From Symsagittifera roscoffensis (lineage: Eukaryota; Xenacoelomorpha; Acoela; Convolutidae), in NCBI RefSeq assembly GCF_963678635.1, contig NC_087065.1, positions 32,306,373-32,370,372 of the forward strand: DNA of 64,000 nucleotides. Direction: 5' to 3'. The notes below the pieces were generated by a model, which made no database searches, had not been told where the DNA came from, and saw only the letters and a list, made by a program, of their open reading frames with translations. Both the position numbers and the translations under genes were made by a program. Of this stretch, positions 1 to 12,262 are shown one piece after another (positions within the stretch are counted from its first letter, which is position 1; each line of letters begins with the position of its first letter).

Positions 1-672
1 TTTTCACCGGAAACAACTTCTACAAAAAGCATAAAATACAGGCAATTTAGATAGAACTTCGAGAACAATATGGGCAAACCAAAGGGATTATAATCAATTA
101 TAATCGATCTTAATGGATTTCTGTGCAAAGCTCTTGAAATAGAAATCGGAATGAAAATAATGAATTATAATCTTTTATAATTGAATATTATTGTATCTAA
201 AAAAGGCGGATAAGAAATCGATTATATTCAATTAAAAATAATTATAATTGATTAGGTTTTGATTTCAAAAAGAGAGACTATAATCTGTTTTTAAATGATT
301 AAAAACTGATTCTTTCTCATTTTTGCAAAAGTGATACTAAAATCACAATATAATCTATTATTAACGCTGGAAACTGGATGCAGATGCGTTTTTTGGCACA
401 CGCTCCCCTTTAAAACTAGTTCATTTTGTCATCGACGGGCGCCTTCAGAACAATTTGAGGATTATTAGCCGGCTTAAATATATATCATAGGGTGGATCAA
501 TTGATTGGCGAGAGTGCCGATCCCCTGGTTTCTAAGGCCTCTCGGAGTTGCCAGCTGTACATCAAAAAACGAACATAGTTTCTTTCTTGGATGAATACAA
601 AAAGAAAAGTACGCGACGGTTAATTAGGAGGCGACAGCAGTAGACTTAATTAAACCACTGAAACAAAATAAA

Positions 673-719
673 TTAGAAATATACTTGGGTTAAAATCTAT
701 TTTTGACCAAGTATATTCT
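673..719. repeat. Short inverted repeat (hairpin)
   Basis: Two arms of about 15 bases, starting TTAGAA and running to the core AATATACTTGG (678-688), pair with CCAAGTATATT (707-717) and its flank, with a one-base bulge and an 18-base loop. Nothing around it suggests a gene. It could be a remnant of a tiny palindromic element. Confidence 0.6.
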
Positions 720-1357
720 AAATCTAGCATCAGAACTGGTATCACTTATTTTACTCTCAAAAAGTAACCAAAAAAAAATTTTAAAGCAGAAAGATTATCT
801 CGTTAAAAATTAAAAAAAAGTACTAAAAACTGTTTCCAAAATAGCCGAAGCTTACTGTCTCCAACTCTCCTCTAGAACCACGTGAGCTCCTTGGCTTTGG
901 TCAAAAATTGACCAAAACTGGAAACTGAGCACATTTGATCAGGCTTTAACAGCCCGTCCTTATTCGCACAGGAACATTAATCAGCTGAAGGGCCGTCTGG
1001 TTGCAGGAACGACTAACTCGAGCACAAAAACTTGCCTCGGGTACCGACAGTACATATTGTTTTGTATTTGTAAAAATAGATTGAATAACTGAACTAAAAA
1101 TATGTCTAAGCAGGGACAGGTGAGGCGGAAAAAATTGTGCGGATAACACCTCACATGTTTATCAAAGAAGCACAAACAAAAATAACATTTAAAGTTAGTG
1201 TTTCTCTTTTGAAAGCTTTCCTCCACACGCCATTTTGCTACATTGAAATGCACATGCTTCTGGTGTGAAATTAACCAAGGGCAATCTGCTTGCCTCAGTA
1301 CAATTTGGAATGATTTAGTTTGTTGTTTACGCTTTAAGAGGACACACTAAATCGCGA

Positions 1358-2278
1358 ATTGAGTGTTCGCTTTCGAATTATTGCCCGTCAAAGTAGTCCG
1401 GATTTAAATCTCTAGTGTCTGAGAACAGTGAAGTGAAACTGTTTTTTATTTGTTTTTAAAAAATTTTAGTGGGAAAAGAAACAAAAAAAAACAGAAGAAG
1501 GGGTAAGTAAATCTTTATAACAGCTGAAAAGAGATTACGATTGACAAAAACTACAATAAAAAGGAAATTTAAAAGTAATTCACGAAAAAGATCACCTGAG
1601 GTGCCTAAGTAGGCAAAAGCTAAACAAATATAATTGTTAATAAAAAAGGGCGAAAATTAAATTGGTTATTCCTCACTTTCTCAAAAATTTGAGGTTCACA
1701 TCTGAAAAAAAAACGTGTGCGTTATCAAGAGGCAATGACGTTTTACGAAATGTATGAAATTTGTATGATATGTTTTTTCATAGACTCAGTTTTTTTGTTT
1801 GTATGATTAGCGTTTTTGATCTGTGGAGGTAAATCGGTTTGACAAACTTACATTTGAGTGTTCGCTTTCGAATTTTAGCCCGTCAAAGTAGTCCGGGTCT
1901 AAATCTCTAGAGTCTGAGAACAGTAAAGTGAAACTGTTTTTTATTTGATGCCCTGGGACTAATTATTTGTATCCATCAACCTGTTTTAAAAAATCTTTAA
2001 TGGGAAAGGAAACAAAAAAACAGAAGAAGGGGTAAGAAAACCTTCAAAATAGCTGAAAAGAGATTACGATTGTCAAAATTTACAATAAAAAGAAAAGATA
2101 AAAATAATTCACGAAGAAGATCACCTGGGGTGCCTAAATAGGCCAAAGCTAAGTAATTTTATTTGTTAATAAAAAAAGGGCGAAAAATAAATTGGTTTTC
2201 CCTCACTTTCTCAAAACTTTGAGGTTCAGATCTGAAAAAATGTGTGCATTGTCAAGAGGCAATGACGTTTTGCATGCT
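1358..2278. repeat. Tandem duplication, period about 495 bp
   Basis: The block starting GAGTGTTCGCTTTCGAATT near 1361 recurs near 1855 and stays recognisable for about 370 bases, through shared landmarks such as GTCAAAGTAGTCCGG, the AGTGAAACTGTTTTTTATTTG tract and the ending GTGTGC..ATTGTCAAGAGGCAATGACG. The copies differ by scattered substitutions and a small insertion, so the duplication is not recent. No coding potential is seen. Confidence 0.8.
1744..1840. repeat. Dispersed repeat, first copy (second at 3760-3847)
   Basis: About 85 bases, from TATGAAATTTGTATGATAT to GATCTGTGGAGGTAAA, recur at 3760-3847 with only a few differences. The copies lie 2 kb apart in the same orientation. The function is unknown. 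Confidence 0.75.
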
Positions 2279-4395
2279 GCACATAGTGACTTTTCTAAGC
2301 AAAGTTGCCAAAATCAAGGTTGTCAGAGTCAAGCATGTAATCATAGTAATGCGTAAAACGACTACAAAAAAATAAAATTGAAAAATTGAAATTATAGGGA
2401 ATTGGACTTGAGGCACTTCTTCATGTTTTTTGTTTCATGAAGAAAATTTAAGACCCAAACACAGCCTGGTTGTTGCCTAAGAAAATGGCTCAGTTTTTGT
2501 GCTTGAAAACAAAACTATACAGTTTGTATAAGAGCAAAGCCATGAATTTAGTGACTGCTTTTAACAGCTGATAACGTTTTTTTAAACTGTTTAAAGTATT
2601 TACATTTATAAAATTTGAAAATTTTGATATATCAGATTAAATTTTAGCTAGTGGGGCTGGGGAAAAACTGTGCAGATAACGCTTCACCTGTGGACTAAAG
2701 CTGCTCAAAACAAATTGCTGGTTGTTCTAACCCTGATGTACTTCAGTGGTACTGCTGGATCGTAAATCTAGATGGGAAAGAGAATTTATGAACTTCGAGA
2801 GAATGTTGTTTTATTATCATGGCTACGCAAAATTAAAAACTAATTGCGGAAATTGAATGGGCATTTTTGATTATTCTACAGAATTAAATTTTCTCAATAA
2901 TCTTTTCAGGCATTTTTGAGTAAAATGAAGATTCTCCTGATCGTAAAAACAGCCACGGAACATAGCTCAAGAGTTTTTTTCCCGAGATAAGTTTTTACTA
3001 TCGAACTCGAAACAAATTTATAGGTCTGAAAAATGCTGACGTTCTGAAATCAACTGCTGACAATCTGAAATTTCAACCTTTCAAGTTTAAACGTAAGAAT
3101 TCGGGCCAAGATGTTTTTCTAGTCGCCTCATTTGGTATAGCTAATTCATGACAGTTTGGGATGTGTTCGTGCCAGAAAACAAGTGACAAAAACCATTGTT
3201 TACTCAAAATTAGTGTCACCAAAGATTTGATAATCTTGGCGTTACAATTTATTGGAAATTACCTGAAGTATATAAGAGTTTTCTTTGTCATATCATACAC
3301 TGAAAGCATTAAAAAAAAAATTTGGCAAATAAATTCAAAGATGATTATCTTCAAAACTTGAATCTTTAAATTATTAGACCTTGATTAATGCATACATAAG
3401 CTTGCCATACAAAAGAAAAAAAAATTTCTGGTGATTTTTTAAAAGAATATCCAGAGAAACAGAAAAAAGTCCCATTCTTTTGTATCCAGGACTAATTTTT
3501 GCACAAAAAAAAGTTGCAAAACTTTTTTTTGGAAAAAGTGTGCAAGTACAAGTTTCTAATTGCGGCAATTTCAAAATGAATGTGAAAACTGTTTGTTGTG
3601 GACCTCAAAAGAGCTAGTCATGCAATTCCTTATATTGAAATTATTTGATTAGCATTTTTTCGGCAAAAAACTTTTACTTTTTATGTAGTACGATACACTG
3701 GCTTTTATGCCATAACAAGAAAAATTTCTTTGGTTTTTTGATGACACCATTTTAACAAAATATATGAAATTTGTATGATATTTTTTTTCATAGACTTAGT
3801 TTTTTGTTTGTATGATTAGCGTTTTTGATCTGTGGAGGTAAACCGGGCTCAAAAAGTAAGAATGTTTTCTTAAATTGTCCCCAAATGTAAATTACAAAGG
3901 CAATTATTAACTACAAAGGGATATAATTACCGTATTGCACCCTAATTATACTACAAAATGAATTGCTGCATTCATCCACCACTTATTCGTGTTGTAAAAA
4001 CGAAACATATCCCAAACTGGCTAAAATAGCTATTTTCAAAACCCACTAAATTTACAAAAAAAAATCACAGGGAAAACATTTTCTACATACTTTACAAACT
4101 TTGAACTGCGTTGTTTCTATGAGATTTTGCTCCCTATGTGGATCGATGCAGACTTTGCAGACTTTATTTTTGTAGTTTTGGCGTAATTCTTGATTAATTA
4201 AAAAAAGCCAAAATGACCCATTTTTGGGGTAAAAATTTAGTTGAGAATTCCGGAGAAAAAATTGCACCGTATTAATTCTGATGAAGATTTAAGCAACTTT
4301 TGTTCAGATTACTTTTTGTCTAATCTTATTCCAATTTGTGAGAAAAGCGTTTGAAAATTCAAGTTTTGTTAGTTTTGTCCGGATAATTTAAATCA

Positions 4396-4592
4396 GCACT
4401 GTAGACTTATGTTCCGACTTTGCAGATTTTATGTTCAGACTTTGGTCATTTTATGTTCAGACTGTGCAGACTTATGATCAGACTTGGCAGACTTAGGTTC
4501 AGACTTTGTAGACTTATGTTCAGACTTTGCAGACTTATGTTCAGACTTTGCAGACTTAAGTTCAGACTTGGTAGACTTATGTATAGGCTTGC
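4396..4592. repeat. 21-bp minisatellite
   Basis: Roughly eight to nine imperfect copies of a 21-base unit close to TTCAGACTTTGCAGACTTATG. Because 21 is a multiple of three, the minus strand reads as a seven-residue repeat of the K-S-A-K-S-E-H type over about 45 residues. I take that as a by-product of the repeat and not a gene. Partial units of the same motif lie near 4140-4165. Confidence 0.85.
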
Positions 4593-4682
4593 ATAATATG
4601 ACCTGCGTGGCGATAATGAGTTTTAGTCCCCACACGGATCGATTCACTTTTATTAAGTCTGAACATACAACCACGACCTCGA

Positions 4683-4761
4683 CCCGGGTATGACTGGTTT
4701 TACTATGATAAGTACTAAGACCCGGGTATGACTGTTTTTACTACGATAAGTACTAAGACCA
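4683..4761. repeat. Short tandem duplication
   Basis: A unit of about 39 bases beginning CCCGGGTATGACTG and ending GATAAGTACTAAGA is present twice in a row with two or three differences. Confidence 0.75.
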
Positions 4762-5130
4762 AATTTGTTTGCCACGGCCTAATTAGTTGATATGTTAATT
4801 TCCATAACAATCGGACAATGAGAAAAAAACGTAGTTGGAAAATTATGCAGGCCGAAGTTCCCAAAGAGTTATAAACTAGGAAAAGACACGTTTGCGACAA
4901 AAACATATATATTTATTTCAGATTTGTTCATTTCATTTGCTGTTCCACAGGAATCATCAAAAAAGAAAATGAAGTGCAGTTAGGTTAGATGTCAATAATG
5001 AAACGATTGAATGGTACACCTGATAAATTTAGCCCATTTGAAAATTATGGAGATTTTTTACTGATGCTTTCGTTGTGTGACATATGATGCCGTTTGTTAA
5101 CCGATGAAACGGACACACAATAAGCGCTAC

Positions 5131-5303
5131 CTTAATTGCTCCCCAGGAGGCGTCGTTGAGGAAATCAACGGGGCTCTTGAAGTCGAGAGAGGTGGGAAAC
5201 TTGAGAAGAAAATCCAGTTCGTCTTTTTGGATCTCGCCAGAGTGCAGCAGAACTTGGAAGGCCACTTGCACTTTGAAGATGAATTTGTCTTTCTCAAATA
5301 GGC
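5131..5303 (-). CDS. Axonemal dynein heavy chain, downstream exon (57 codons)
   Basis: Dynein heavy chains are the AAA+ motors of cilia and flagella. Read on the minus strand, this exon gives motifs typical of the segment between AAA5 and AAA6: LFEKDKFIF, ELDFLLKFP, SPVDFL and WGAIK. The acceptor is a pyrimidine tract ending TTTTCAG (AG at 5305-5304). The exon supplies the last two bases of a split glycine codon and then 57 codons, and ends in phase 0 before a GTAGCG donor (5130-5129). Its first codon completes the phase-1 codon left by the exon at 32013-32274, so protein reads continuously across the junction as RG|LFEKD. Base composition is richer in G+C than the flanks. I infer the outer-arm DNAH9/11/17-like group; the exact paralogue is not certain. 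No nonsense codon is present, so the gene looks functional here. Confidence 0.93.
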
Positions 5304-5539
5304 CTGAAAAAGATTTACTGATAACCACAGTCTGTCAATGGAAGCCAAAGCGTTCAACTCATTTTGACAGTCAACTATATATACATTCTACCGGGCAAAA
5401 ACTAGAAACAGCTAATATAACAAAAAAAAACGTCTAAAATGCAAATTGTCTAAAGAAAAAGTACAACGGCAGTCTTTGCGATATGTTTTTGGCAGTCTTT
5501 CAGTGTTGAGCTACAAATACGATAACCTGTATAGGCCAT

Positions 5540-5887
5540 CAGTGGCGGATTTAGAGGGGAGGGGCGGGAGGACGACCCTAAAATTTTTCTAAAGGCGCCT
5601 TTGGCGCCAATATATACAAATTTTGAGGGGTGAGCGCGCGCCGAAAAACCGCGATTTTTTGGTCAAAATTTTCCAAATTTCCAAAAAGTGCCAAAAACGC
5701 CTTTATGGACTGTTTTTTCAAATTTTTGCCTGCGGCGCAGAAAATTTGGCCAAAACAGGGACTGAACCGTGCTTAGGGAGAGCTAAAAAAAATCAGTTCA
5801 GTCGACCTAAAATATAAGGTCGACAAAAATTTCGAAAATTTTTTGAAAACCCGCCCCCCCCTCGAGAAAAACCTAGATCCGCCTCTG
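5540..5887. mobile_element. hAT-like MITE, 348 bp
   Basis: The left end begins CAGTGGCGGATTTAG and the inverted right end begins CAGAGGCGGATCTAG, giving terminal inverted repeats of about 15 bases with two mismatches; G-rich tracts follow on both sides. The flanking octamers TAGGCCAT (5532-5539) and TACGCCAT (5888-5895) match at 7 of 8 positions, as expected for an 8-bp target duplication. CAG-starting ends and an 8-bp duplication fit the hAT superfamily. No transposase is encoded; the 64-codon plus-strand frame at 5623-5817 is probably fortuitous. The element is more GC-rich than the surrounding intron. Confidence 0.8.
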
Positions 5888-6600
5888 TACGCCATGCTCA
5901 TGCGCTATAAAGGGTTCCTGTGAAACGCAGAGGAGTTATCAGTAGGCTTTAACAGTCATGTCGAAAGATTTTTAAATTCCATTACCTCTACGCATTCCAG
6001 ACTGACTTAAATGCAAAAACGCTGACTGCTTGTATCAGGGCAGTCCACTAAATATATTGAACAGGAATTCATTGAAGAAACTGTTTCACTTTAAGATGCT
6101 TAAGTTTTTGCAAACAGAGATAGCAAAAAAACACGCTAATGAATATATCCTGAATATCACATTTTGAGATAACTCTTTATAGTTATTGCAAGAGCACACT
6201 AAAAAAATGCTAGAAGACGTCAACGATTAAATGAAAAAATAGTCTAACTTTTATTTCCGATAAAACTGATTTTCTTCTTTTTCAACTGTGAAAATGATAT
6301 GGCTCAATTTTTCGAAACTAAAGCTAAAATTTTTCGAAATCATGCAAATATCTAAAAACTTTCTTGGTACAAATATTAAACTTTTTAGTTCAAGTAACAA
6401 AAACATAAAAGACCAGCAGTGTGTTTTGTCTGAGGAACACTTAAAAAGCATAGAAACAAGAAAACACAGCATGTAATACCCCAGAGTGGGTCAAACGACA
6501 AAAAAAAGCAAAAAATCATTGGCAAGATGCTGCATTAAATGGAAATCACTACTTAAAAAACCAGACTCGTCACATCTCGCCAAAAACACAAGAAAAAATA

Positions 6601-7059
6601 AGGACATACCTTCCACAGAAACACGAATCAGTACCATTTGATAGATCACTCGGTGGATTCAGAAATTACTTTGAAATTTTTTTTTCCTAGAACTCTAATT
6701 AACAAATAAGTAAGATTTTAGTGCATGTGCAGTCTAATTTATCTGATCCACAGTTTGTAAAAATGATCTTTCCTAGACATGATTTCTTAATCAAACCAAG
6801 AGGTTTTTTTATATTAATCTGATCTGCAGCAAACAAACAACATCTAGTATTACAATTTTTTAATGATTGCAAAAAAAACTGAAATTTTTGTTTGCGAACC
6901 GATTTATACTATCAAACGAAAAATTAAGGGCATACCTTCTACAGAAACACAAATCAGTACCATTTGATAGATCAATCGGTGGTTTCAGAAATTGCTGTGC
7001 CAAAAAATTTTTTCCTGGAAATCTAATTAACAAATAAGTAAGATTTTGGTGCATGTGCA
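6601..7059. repeat. Duplicated 130-bp block, period about 327 bp
   Basis: The block 6601-6732 recurs at 6928-7059 with about 85% identity by eye; shared landmarks are CAGTACCATTTGATAGATCA and CTAATTAACAAATAAGTAAG. On the minus strand each copy ends in a donor-like AAGGTATG. It could be a pseudo-exon or a mobile fragment, but it is not part of the dynein reading frame, which joins directly across this intron. Confidence 0.75.
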
Positions 7060-7792
7060 CATCAAGCCAAAAAATCTTTTGCAGCCAAATTTCAAAGGCT
7101 TACAGCGGTTGATAAATTCCACTATATGAAGGTTATTAATGGCATAATTTGGTACTAATAGTGTTTTTTTGGTAATTTTTCTATTTTGTTTGACGGTTTT
7201 GTTCAAAACATATCGCCTATAGCTTTAGAAAGAATCTGTTTTTGCAAAAGGGGAACAATTGGAAAAAAAAAGAACTGTTTTGCTTTATACAAATTATCAA
7301 ATGAAAAACGTTATTGAGATCATTAAGTGATATTAATGATCCTTGAGCCTAAAACACAATGGAAGTTAGCTTGTAATTATAACCTGAGCACTATAAATAC
7401 CAATAAACCATAACAAACTAAATCTGCAGTTTGTTTTAGTTCTTCCATCAGTAGTTGCCATGTTACGTGAATTGTTTTTTGAATAATCTTAAACACAAGA
7501 GAATAATCGCATAATTATTTATATAGCTGAACTGTAACTACCGTTCGCCCTACAGGTTGAGCAAAATACAACCAGGGGTCCATATTGGTCTGATGGGGTC
7601 CAGATTGGTCTGATTAGTCTGAAAATCAAGAAAAGTTAATTTTTTTTTCAAAACTGAAGAGCATGCACATCAAGCCAAAAAATCTTTTGCAGCCAAATTT
7701 CAAAGGCTTACAGCGGTTGATAAATTCCACTATATGAAGTTTATTAATGGCATAATTTGGTACTAATAGTGTTTTTTTGGTAATTTTTCTAT
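7057..7792. repeat. 128-bp direct repeats 608 bp apart
   Basis: 7057-7184 and 7665-7792, both starting GCACATCAAGCC and ending TAATTTTTCTAT, differ at a single visible position. They are far more alike than other duplications in this intron, so this copy event is recent. The roughly 480 bases between them show no gene. Confidence 0.85.
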
Positions 7793-8989
7793 CTGAACGC
7801 ACATAAAGTGTTTATGCACGCTCTACCATAAACCAAAAATATAGACTTCTTTTGTTAGAACTGCATCAAATTTTAGTTCGACTGAAACAACGCAATTAGC
7901 TATATCAGGATTTAAAAAATCGTGTGAAGTGTTCTGGGTAGATCGAAAGCATAATATTATCATTATCATAGTAATAGTGACTGATGCAATGAATAGTGTT
8001 CAACATGAAATCGAGAGACTCATACATATTTTTTTCTGCGTTTATATTTCAAAAATGACAATAGCTCGTCAATTTTTGTACAAAATGATCTCAGTCGAAC
8101 CAATCTTACTCTAAGGATTAGGATATGACCTTTTTGCACAAATAAGCTTCATTTAAGCGCATTACTACAATAATTTTTTGAGCAGGATCTTTTGCCAAAA
8201 TATCCTCTTGTCGTCAACTTTGTACTCATTCAGTTGCGAGAAACGTTTTAGCATGATCGGTTTTTGCAACACTGATTTTTTTATCATGAGAGAACATAGT
8301 CAGTCACAGGCATCTTTCTGACATAGAGATTGCTTCGACTAATCGAGTCTTGTAGTGTTTAGCTGCGTCTTCAGATATGACAAAAAATTGTTGTGGGAGT
8401 AGTCTAAGAGACAATCCAAATAACACTCCGAGTCAATTGACAAATAATCGCTTGATTTTTATATTAGCTTCAGCTCATTCAGGCCGCTTCGTAACATCCT
8501 CAGCTCTCTGTCTTTTTTTAACGTCAAGAGCAAATGAAATGTTTTCAAAAAAGCCTTGTAAAGCAAACCTTAGTTTCTTGGCACCCTTATCGTATGAAAA
8601 CTTGGTCTGTGCTAAGATTTTTGGGGCAAAAACTGCATCGTTTCTCGATGTTTTCTCAACATGCAGAGATAGGGCACACTCATTGTTTAGTATTTGAAGA
8701 ATTTTGGTTTTTCAAAAAACTCTAAGCAGCTGTGAGTTGCCTTATTCGGATTATTTTAAAAATCATAGATTACACATCCAAAATCGACTACTTGCATCAA
8801 TAGCTCTTAACAAGGATGTTTTCGCGTCTGTGGCTATCTGATGAAAAATGATATTCAGAAGAAAAACGTAAGGAGAGTTCAACAGGACAGTCTGCAAAAT
8901 CAATTGCACTGAAATTACAGTTTCGCCAAATAGGCTTTTCTCCAAATAGTTTTTTTTATGATTATACTTTTTTAAGGAAACAATTTTTT

Positions 8990-11290
8990 TCTAGTTTAAT
9001 CAGGGAGTTTTCTCGCATTCTATGTTTTATGCTTTAATGCCCTTCCTTCAAAAGATCCTATAAACCTGTACCCTTATCCAATCAAGATTTCGAACCATAT
9101 CATTAGTTTGAAGTAGCATACTTTGATTTCAAAGAATGCACTTTGATGTAGCGAGAGATGCAGTTAACTGCAACAAACTGAAATTTGATATCATGATTGC
9201 ACTTGGTGAAATTGGCAATACAGGCCGGATCTAAATACCAGATTTCGTCGATCTCCTAGTTCTTTCTTGATTGTTTACTTCCCTTAACTAGTCAGACTTG
9301 TTCTTTCATGATTGTTTACTTCCCTTAACGATTACACTACTCCTTTTATGCCTAGAGCGCGATGCTGCTGTTCTTGATAGTCCATTTGCTCAAATTTCTG
9401 TCGTGTCAAAAGACACTGACTAAATTACATGACTAACGTTTCGACTTTTACTATTTTGTTATTCATGTTGGAAGCAGTTAAAATGAAAATGATGCAGATC
9501 AACGGTCATTGATGCAGATGAAACTATGCTAATTGTGAAGTATGGGGGAACGATATGAGTGAAAGCTGGGAGTGCCATCTGTCAAGACTGTTTATGATTC
9601 GAACTCCTCAAGAATTCGGATTCTTTAATACTCGTCAAAGTTTGCCTCAATTGGTTCTTTGTTAGTATCAATCAAATACTTAGTTTTTCAAACACTTCAT
9701 TGATGATCTATTTTTGCATCCAACCCAAAAAATTATATCTAGTTGGGCAAGCCTATCATAATCACCAACATAAAGACTTGAAAGTCGAACTAATTTCAAT
9801 TTTTTTTTCTTTTATCGAAACATGGCGCGGAATATATTTTTAAATTTCTTTGTTTGGCGAGATTTGTGATTGAAATTGATCTCAAAATAATGGCACTAAA
9901 AAAGTTATGCAATTTCTCAAAACACGCTTATGATCACTTTTTCTCTGAGTATTTTTGGGGAACCAATATTTCTCTCAGCAAATAATTAACTTTTCTTGAG
10001 CTCTATGCTGTATGCTTCTCCGTCTTTCTTTCACAATAGTCTTCAAAGGATCCTTTTTTTCTGTAAACTTGTTCATCCCTGCTTTTATTTGCTTTTGTCG
10101 ATATCAATAGTTTAAAAAAGCCTTCTTTGATTTCAAGGGTCGCCATCTGAGGTAGGGGCGCATGCAGTCAATTGCAGCAAGCAGATATTTAACATGCTAA
10201 TTAAAATTTATGTAATCTAAATTTAATTTGCGTCATCTTTGTCCAATTTAGCATCAAAGGACAGATCTAACGAGACATGGCTTTTTTGAAAGACAGCTCG
10301 ATATTTTTTCAATGCAGGTTCCCTGTGAAGTAATTATTTTTTTGTCGTGACATACTGGTCGCTTCGGTGAAGTTTTTACACAAACAATTTACGCGGGACT
10401 TTTGTCACTGTTTTAAGTTTTCAAAAATTTTTCTTCACCTTGGTAATTTTCACAGTGCCTAATTTGACCTTCGTTTTATTTGATGATGGGGAACCCGAAT
10501 CAAAAGCTTTCCTATTCAATTTTGTCAAATTTTCGTTTTGTTTGATGTTGGATAATCTAAATCGTTTATAGCCTTCCTTTCGAGCCAGAACCTTCATCTG
10601 AATCTTTTTCACGTCTTTTGGGTTTGCGAATTTTTTGAGTTTGTTAGAATTTTTGTTTTATGGTTTAGACCCATCTTACGCATCAAAAGACATCCACTGA
10701 ATTGAGTGTTTGGCAATTTGATTTTTCTCTTACTTTTCTTTTCCATTGAGAGCAGTTATCATGATGATGAACGCCGGATTTTTGAAAGTTTTCGAAGGAA
10801 AAACTTTCATTGAAACAGGATAAAGTGGGTAAATTGTGAAGTTTGGGGAAAGAAATGAGTGAAAAGTCTGGAAGTGCCAACAGTCATGACGTTTCATCAT
10901 TCTCACTGCTCCGGAAAGCGAACTACTTCACACTCTTGAAACTTTCTCTTAATCGCTTCTTGGTAACTATCAATCATATTCTTTTTTTTCAAGCATTTCA
11001 TCGATGAACAGTTTTTTGCATCTGATCCGAATTTTTATGTCTAGTTGAGCCAGGCCCTGGTTAGGGTTAGGAAAGTGTTTTTGTCGAAATAATTTGTTTT
11101 TTTTTTAAATCTGGCGCTGAACTTTTCTGTAGTTAGCTGGTTTGGTGCAAGGTTTGCGAATTAAATGCACTGAAAAATTCATGCAATTTTTCAAATTACG
11201 ATTATGGCCAACTGTTCTCTGAGCAATTTTGAAAAATATTTTCACATAACCAATAGTTCGTTATCAGTTTTTTTGTTATCCGTTTTTTTT
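8990..11290. repeat. Old tandem duplication of a 1.0-1.3 kb segment
   Basis: Segments at about 8990-9980 and 9990-11290 share a run of landmarks in the same order: TTCAAA(A/G)GATCCT, CTTTGATTTCAA, GCAGT(T/C)AA(C/T)TGCA, AATTGTGAAGT(A/T)TGGGG, GAGTGAAA, and TATGTCTAGTTG-type endings. Identity is low and interrupted by indels. No protein is seen in either copy. Confidence 0.6.
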
Positions 11291-11993
11291 TTGTGAAAAT
11301 TCTGAAGCAGTCTAAGCTATTTGATATTGTTTGAAAATTTGATTGCTTCACTAACTAGCCTGTTCAATTCAAATTATGAAAATTCACGGAAAAAACTTCA
11401 TAATCACATCGTTCGATATAGATCTGTGAAAACTATAAGTTTACCAAAAAAAGTTCTGATAAGAACCAAAAAGTTCAACGATTTATCGATTGAGTAGTCT
11501 CAAAAAAATATTTTTTCTCAAACTGCTTCAAGTTGTCAAAACAATTTGAAGCCAATAAAATTTTGTTTGTTTCAAATAAACTCAAATTTTGTGATCCAAA
11601 GCAAACTATTTAAAAAAAAACAAAGAAACGATTCAAGCTAAAAATAATAAACACCCCAATAAAACACTCTTGAAGTTTTTTTTACAATTTTTTTGTTTGA
11701 ATTACATGTCTGAAAACATCTCATTTTTCCTCATTTATTTTCGTTTTATCAAAAGAATCTGAATTTTTTAACAGTTAATCGAACGAACAGCTTGCTCAAA
11801 TTGATTGTATTTTCTAAAAAACTATGAATCTCTAAAATCAAGCAAAAAGAGAAGCAAATTGAAAGAAATACCAAAACAATAAAATTCATTCAATGTTTCA
11901 ATGCTTGAGTAGTTGGCTCGAGTCAAGCTTAACTCATCGCAAAAAGAATCAAGCTACCAAATTAGTAGGACACCTTTCATGTTTTCTTGCTTC

Positions 11994-11997
11994 AAAG
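11994..11997. other. Target-site duplication AAAG, left
   Basis: AAAG directly precedes the LTR start at 11998 and the same four bases directly follow the other LTR end at 30915-30918. A 4-bp duplication is normal for Ty3/gypsy-type integrases. Four bases could match by chance, but their exact placement against TG..CA ends supports it. Confidence 0.75.
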
Positions 11998-12195
11998 TGA
12001 GTTAGGACCGAAGTGTAACTCATAGAGTAATTTCGGATAGGGTACACCGTCTGCTCGTCACGCTATCTTATTTTCGGCCGGATAGATTCGTGCAACTTCT
12101 TAGTCTAATACCGATCCTAATCTTACTCTTATACTATCTAGTCTCAGGTTGTTTAACTAGTCTCTGCTAGGCTCAATAGATCTAGGGTATACTGG

Positions 12196-12201
12196 TTTAT
12201 T
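12196..12201 (-). promoter_or_regulatory. Candidate polyadenylation signal in the LTR
   Basis: AATAAA on the element strand inside the 3' LTR, with the equivalent site at 30705-30710 in the 5' LTR. It is the only perfect hexamer I saw in the LTR. AT-rich sequence makes chance hits likely. Confidence 0.45.
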
Positions 12202-12262
12202 GCGGCTGCTGAAGTGCTCGGGAGAGTCCAACTAATTTCTAAGTTAAATTCAAATCTCTCTG

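Larger units (their letters stand above)
1..5130 (-). other. Start of the next dynein intron; no gene seen
   Basis: The exon at 5131-5303 ends in a GT donor on the minus strand, so this stretch should be the following intron, and that intron is longer than 5.1 kb. I looked for the next conserved dynein block expected after the W-G-A-I-K end of that exon and found nothing in any minus-strand frame. The sequence is AT-rich with many homopolymer runs. It holds the short repeats listed separately. A somewhat GC-richer patch near 850-1250 carries two short minus-strand open frames (946-1149 and 981-1253) with no recognisable protein. Confidence 0.6.
5896..11993. other. Intronic sequence without a supported gene
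   Basis: AT-rich sequence with no open frame over about 110 codons and no recognisable protein motif. It contains the repeats listed separately at 6601-7059, 7057-7792 and 8990-11290. Short frames such as 8377-8697 (+, 106 codons) have no recognisable domain and no supporting context. Confidence 0.6.

Noticed and set aside
420-620. GC-richer patch as a further dynein exon
   Set aside because: No frame on the minus strand shows the conserved block expected after the exon at 5131-5303, and stops interrupt every frame within about 30 codons.
4435-4674. 79-aa Lys/Ser-rich minus-strand frame
   Set aside because: It is the translation of the 21-bp minisatellite; no start context, neighbours or homologues support it.
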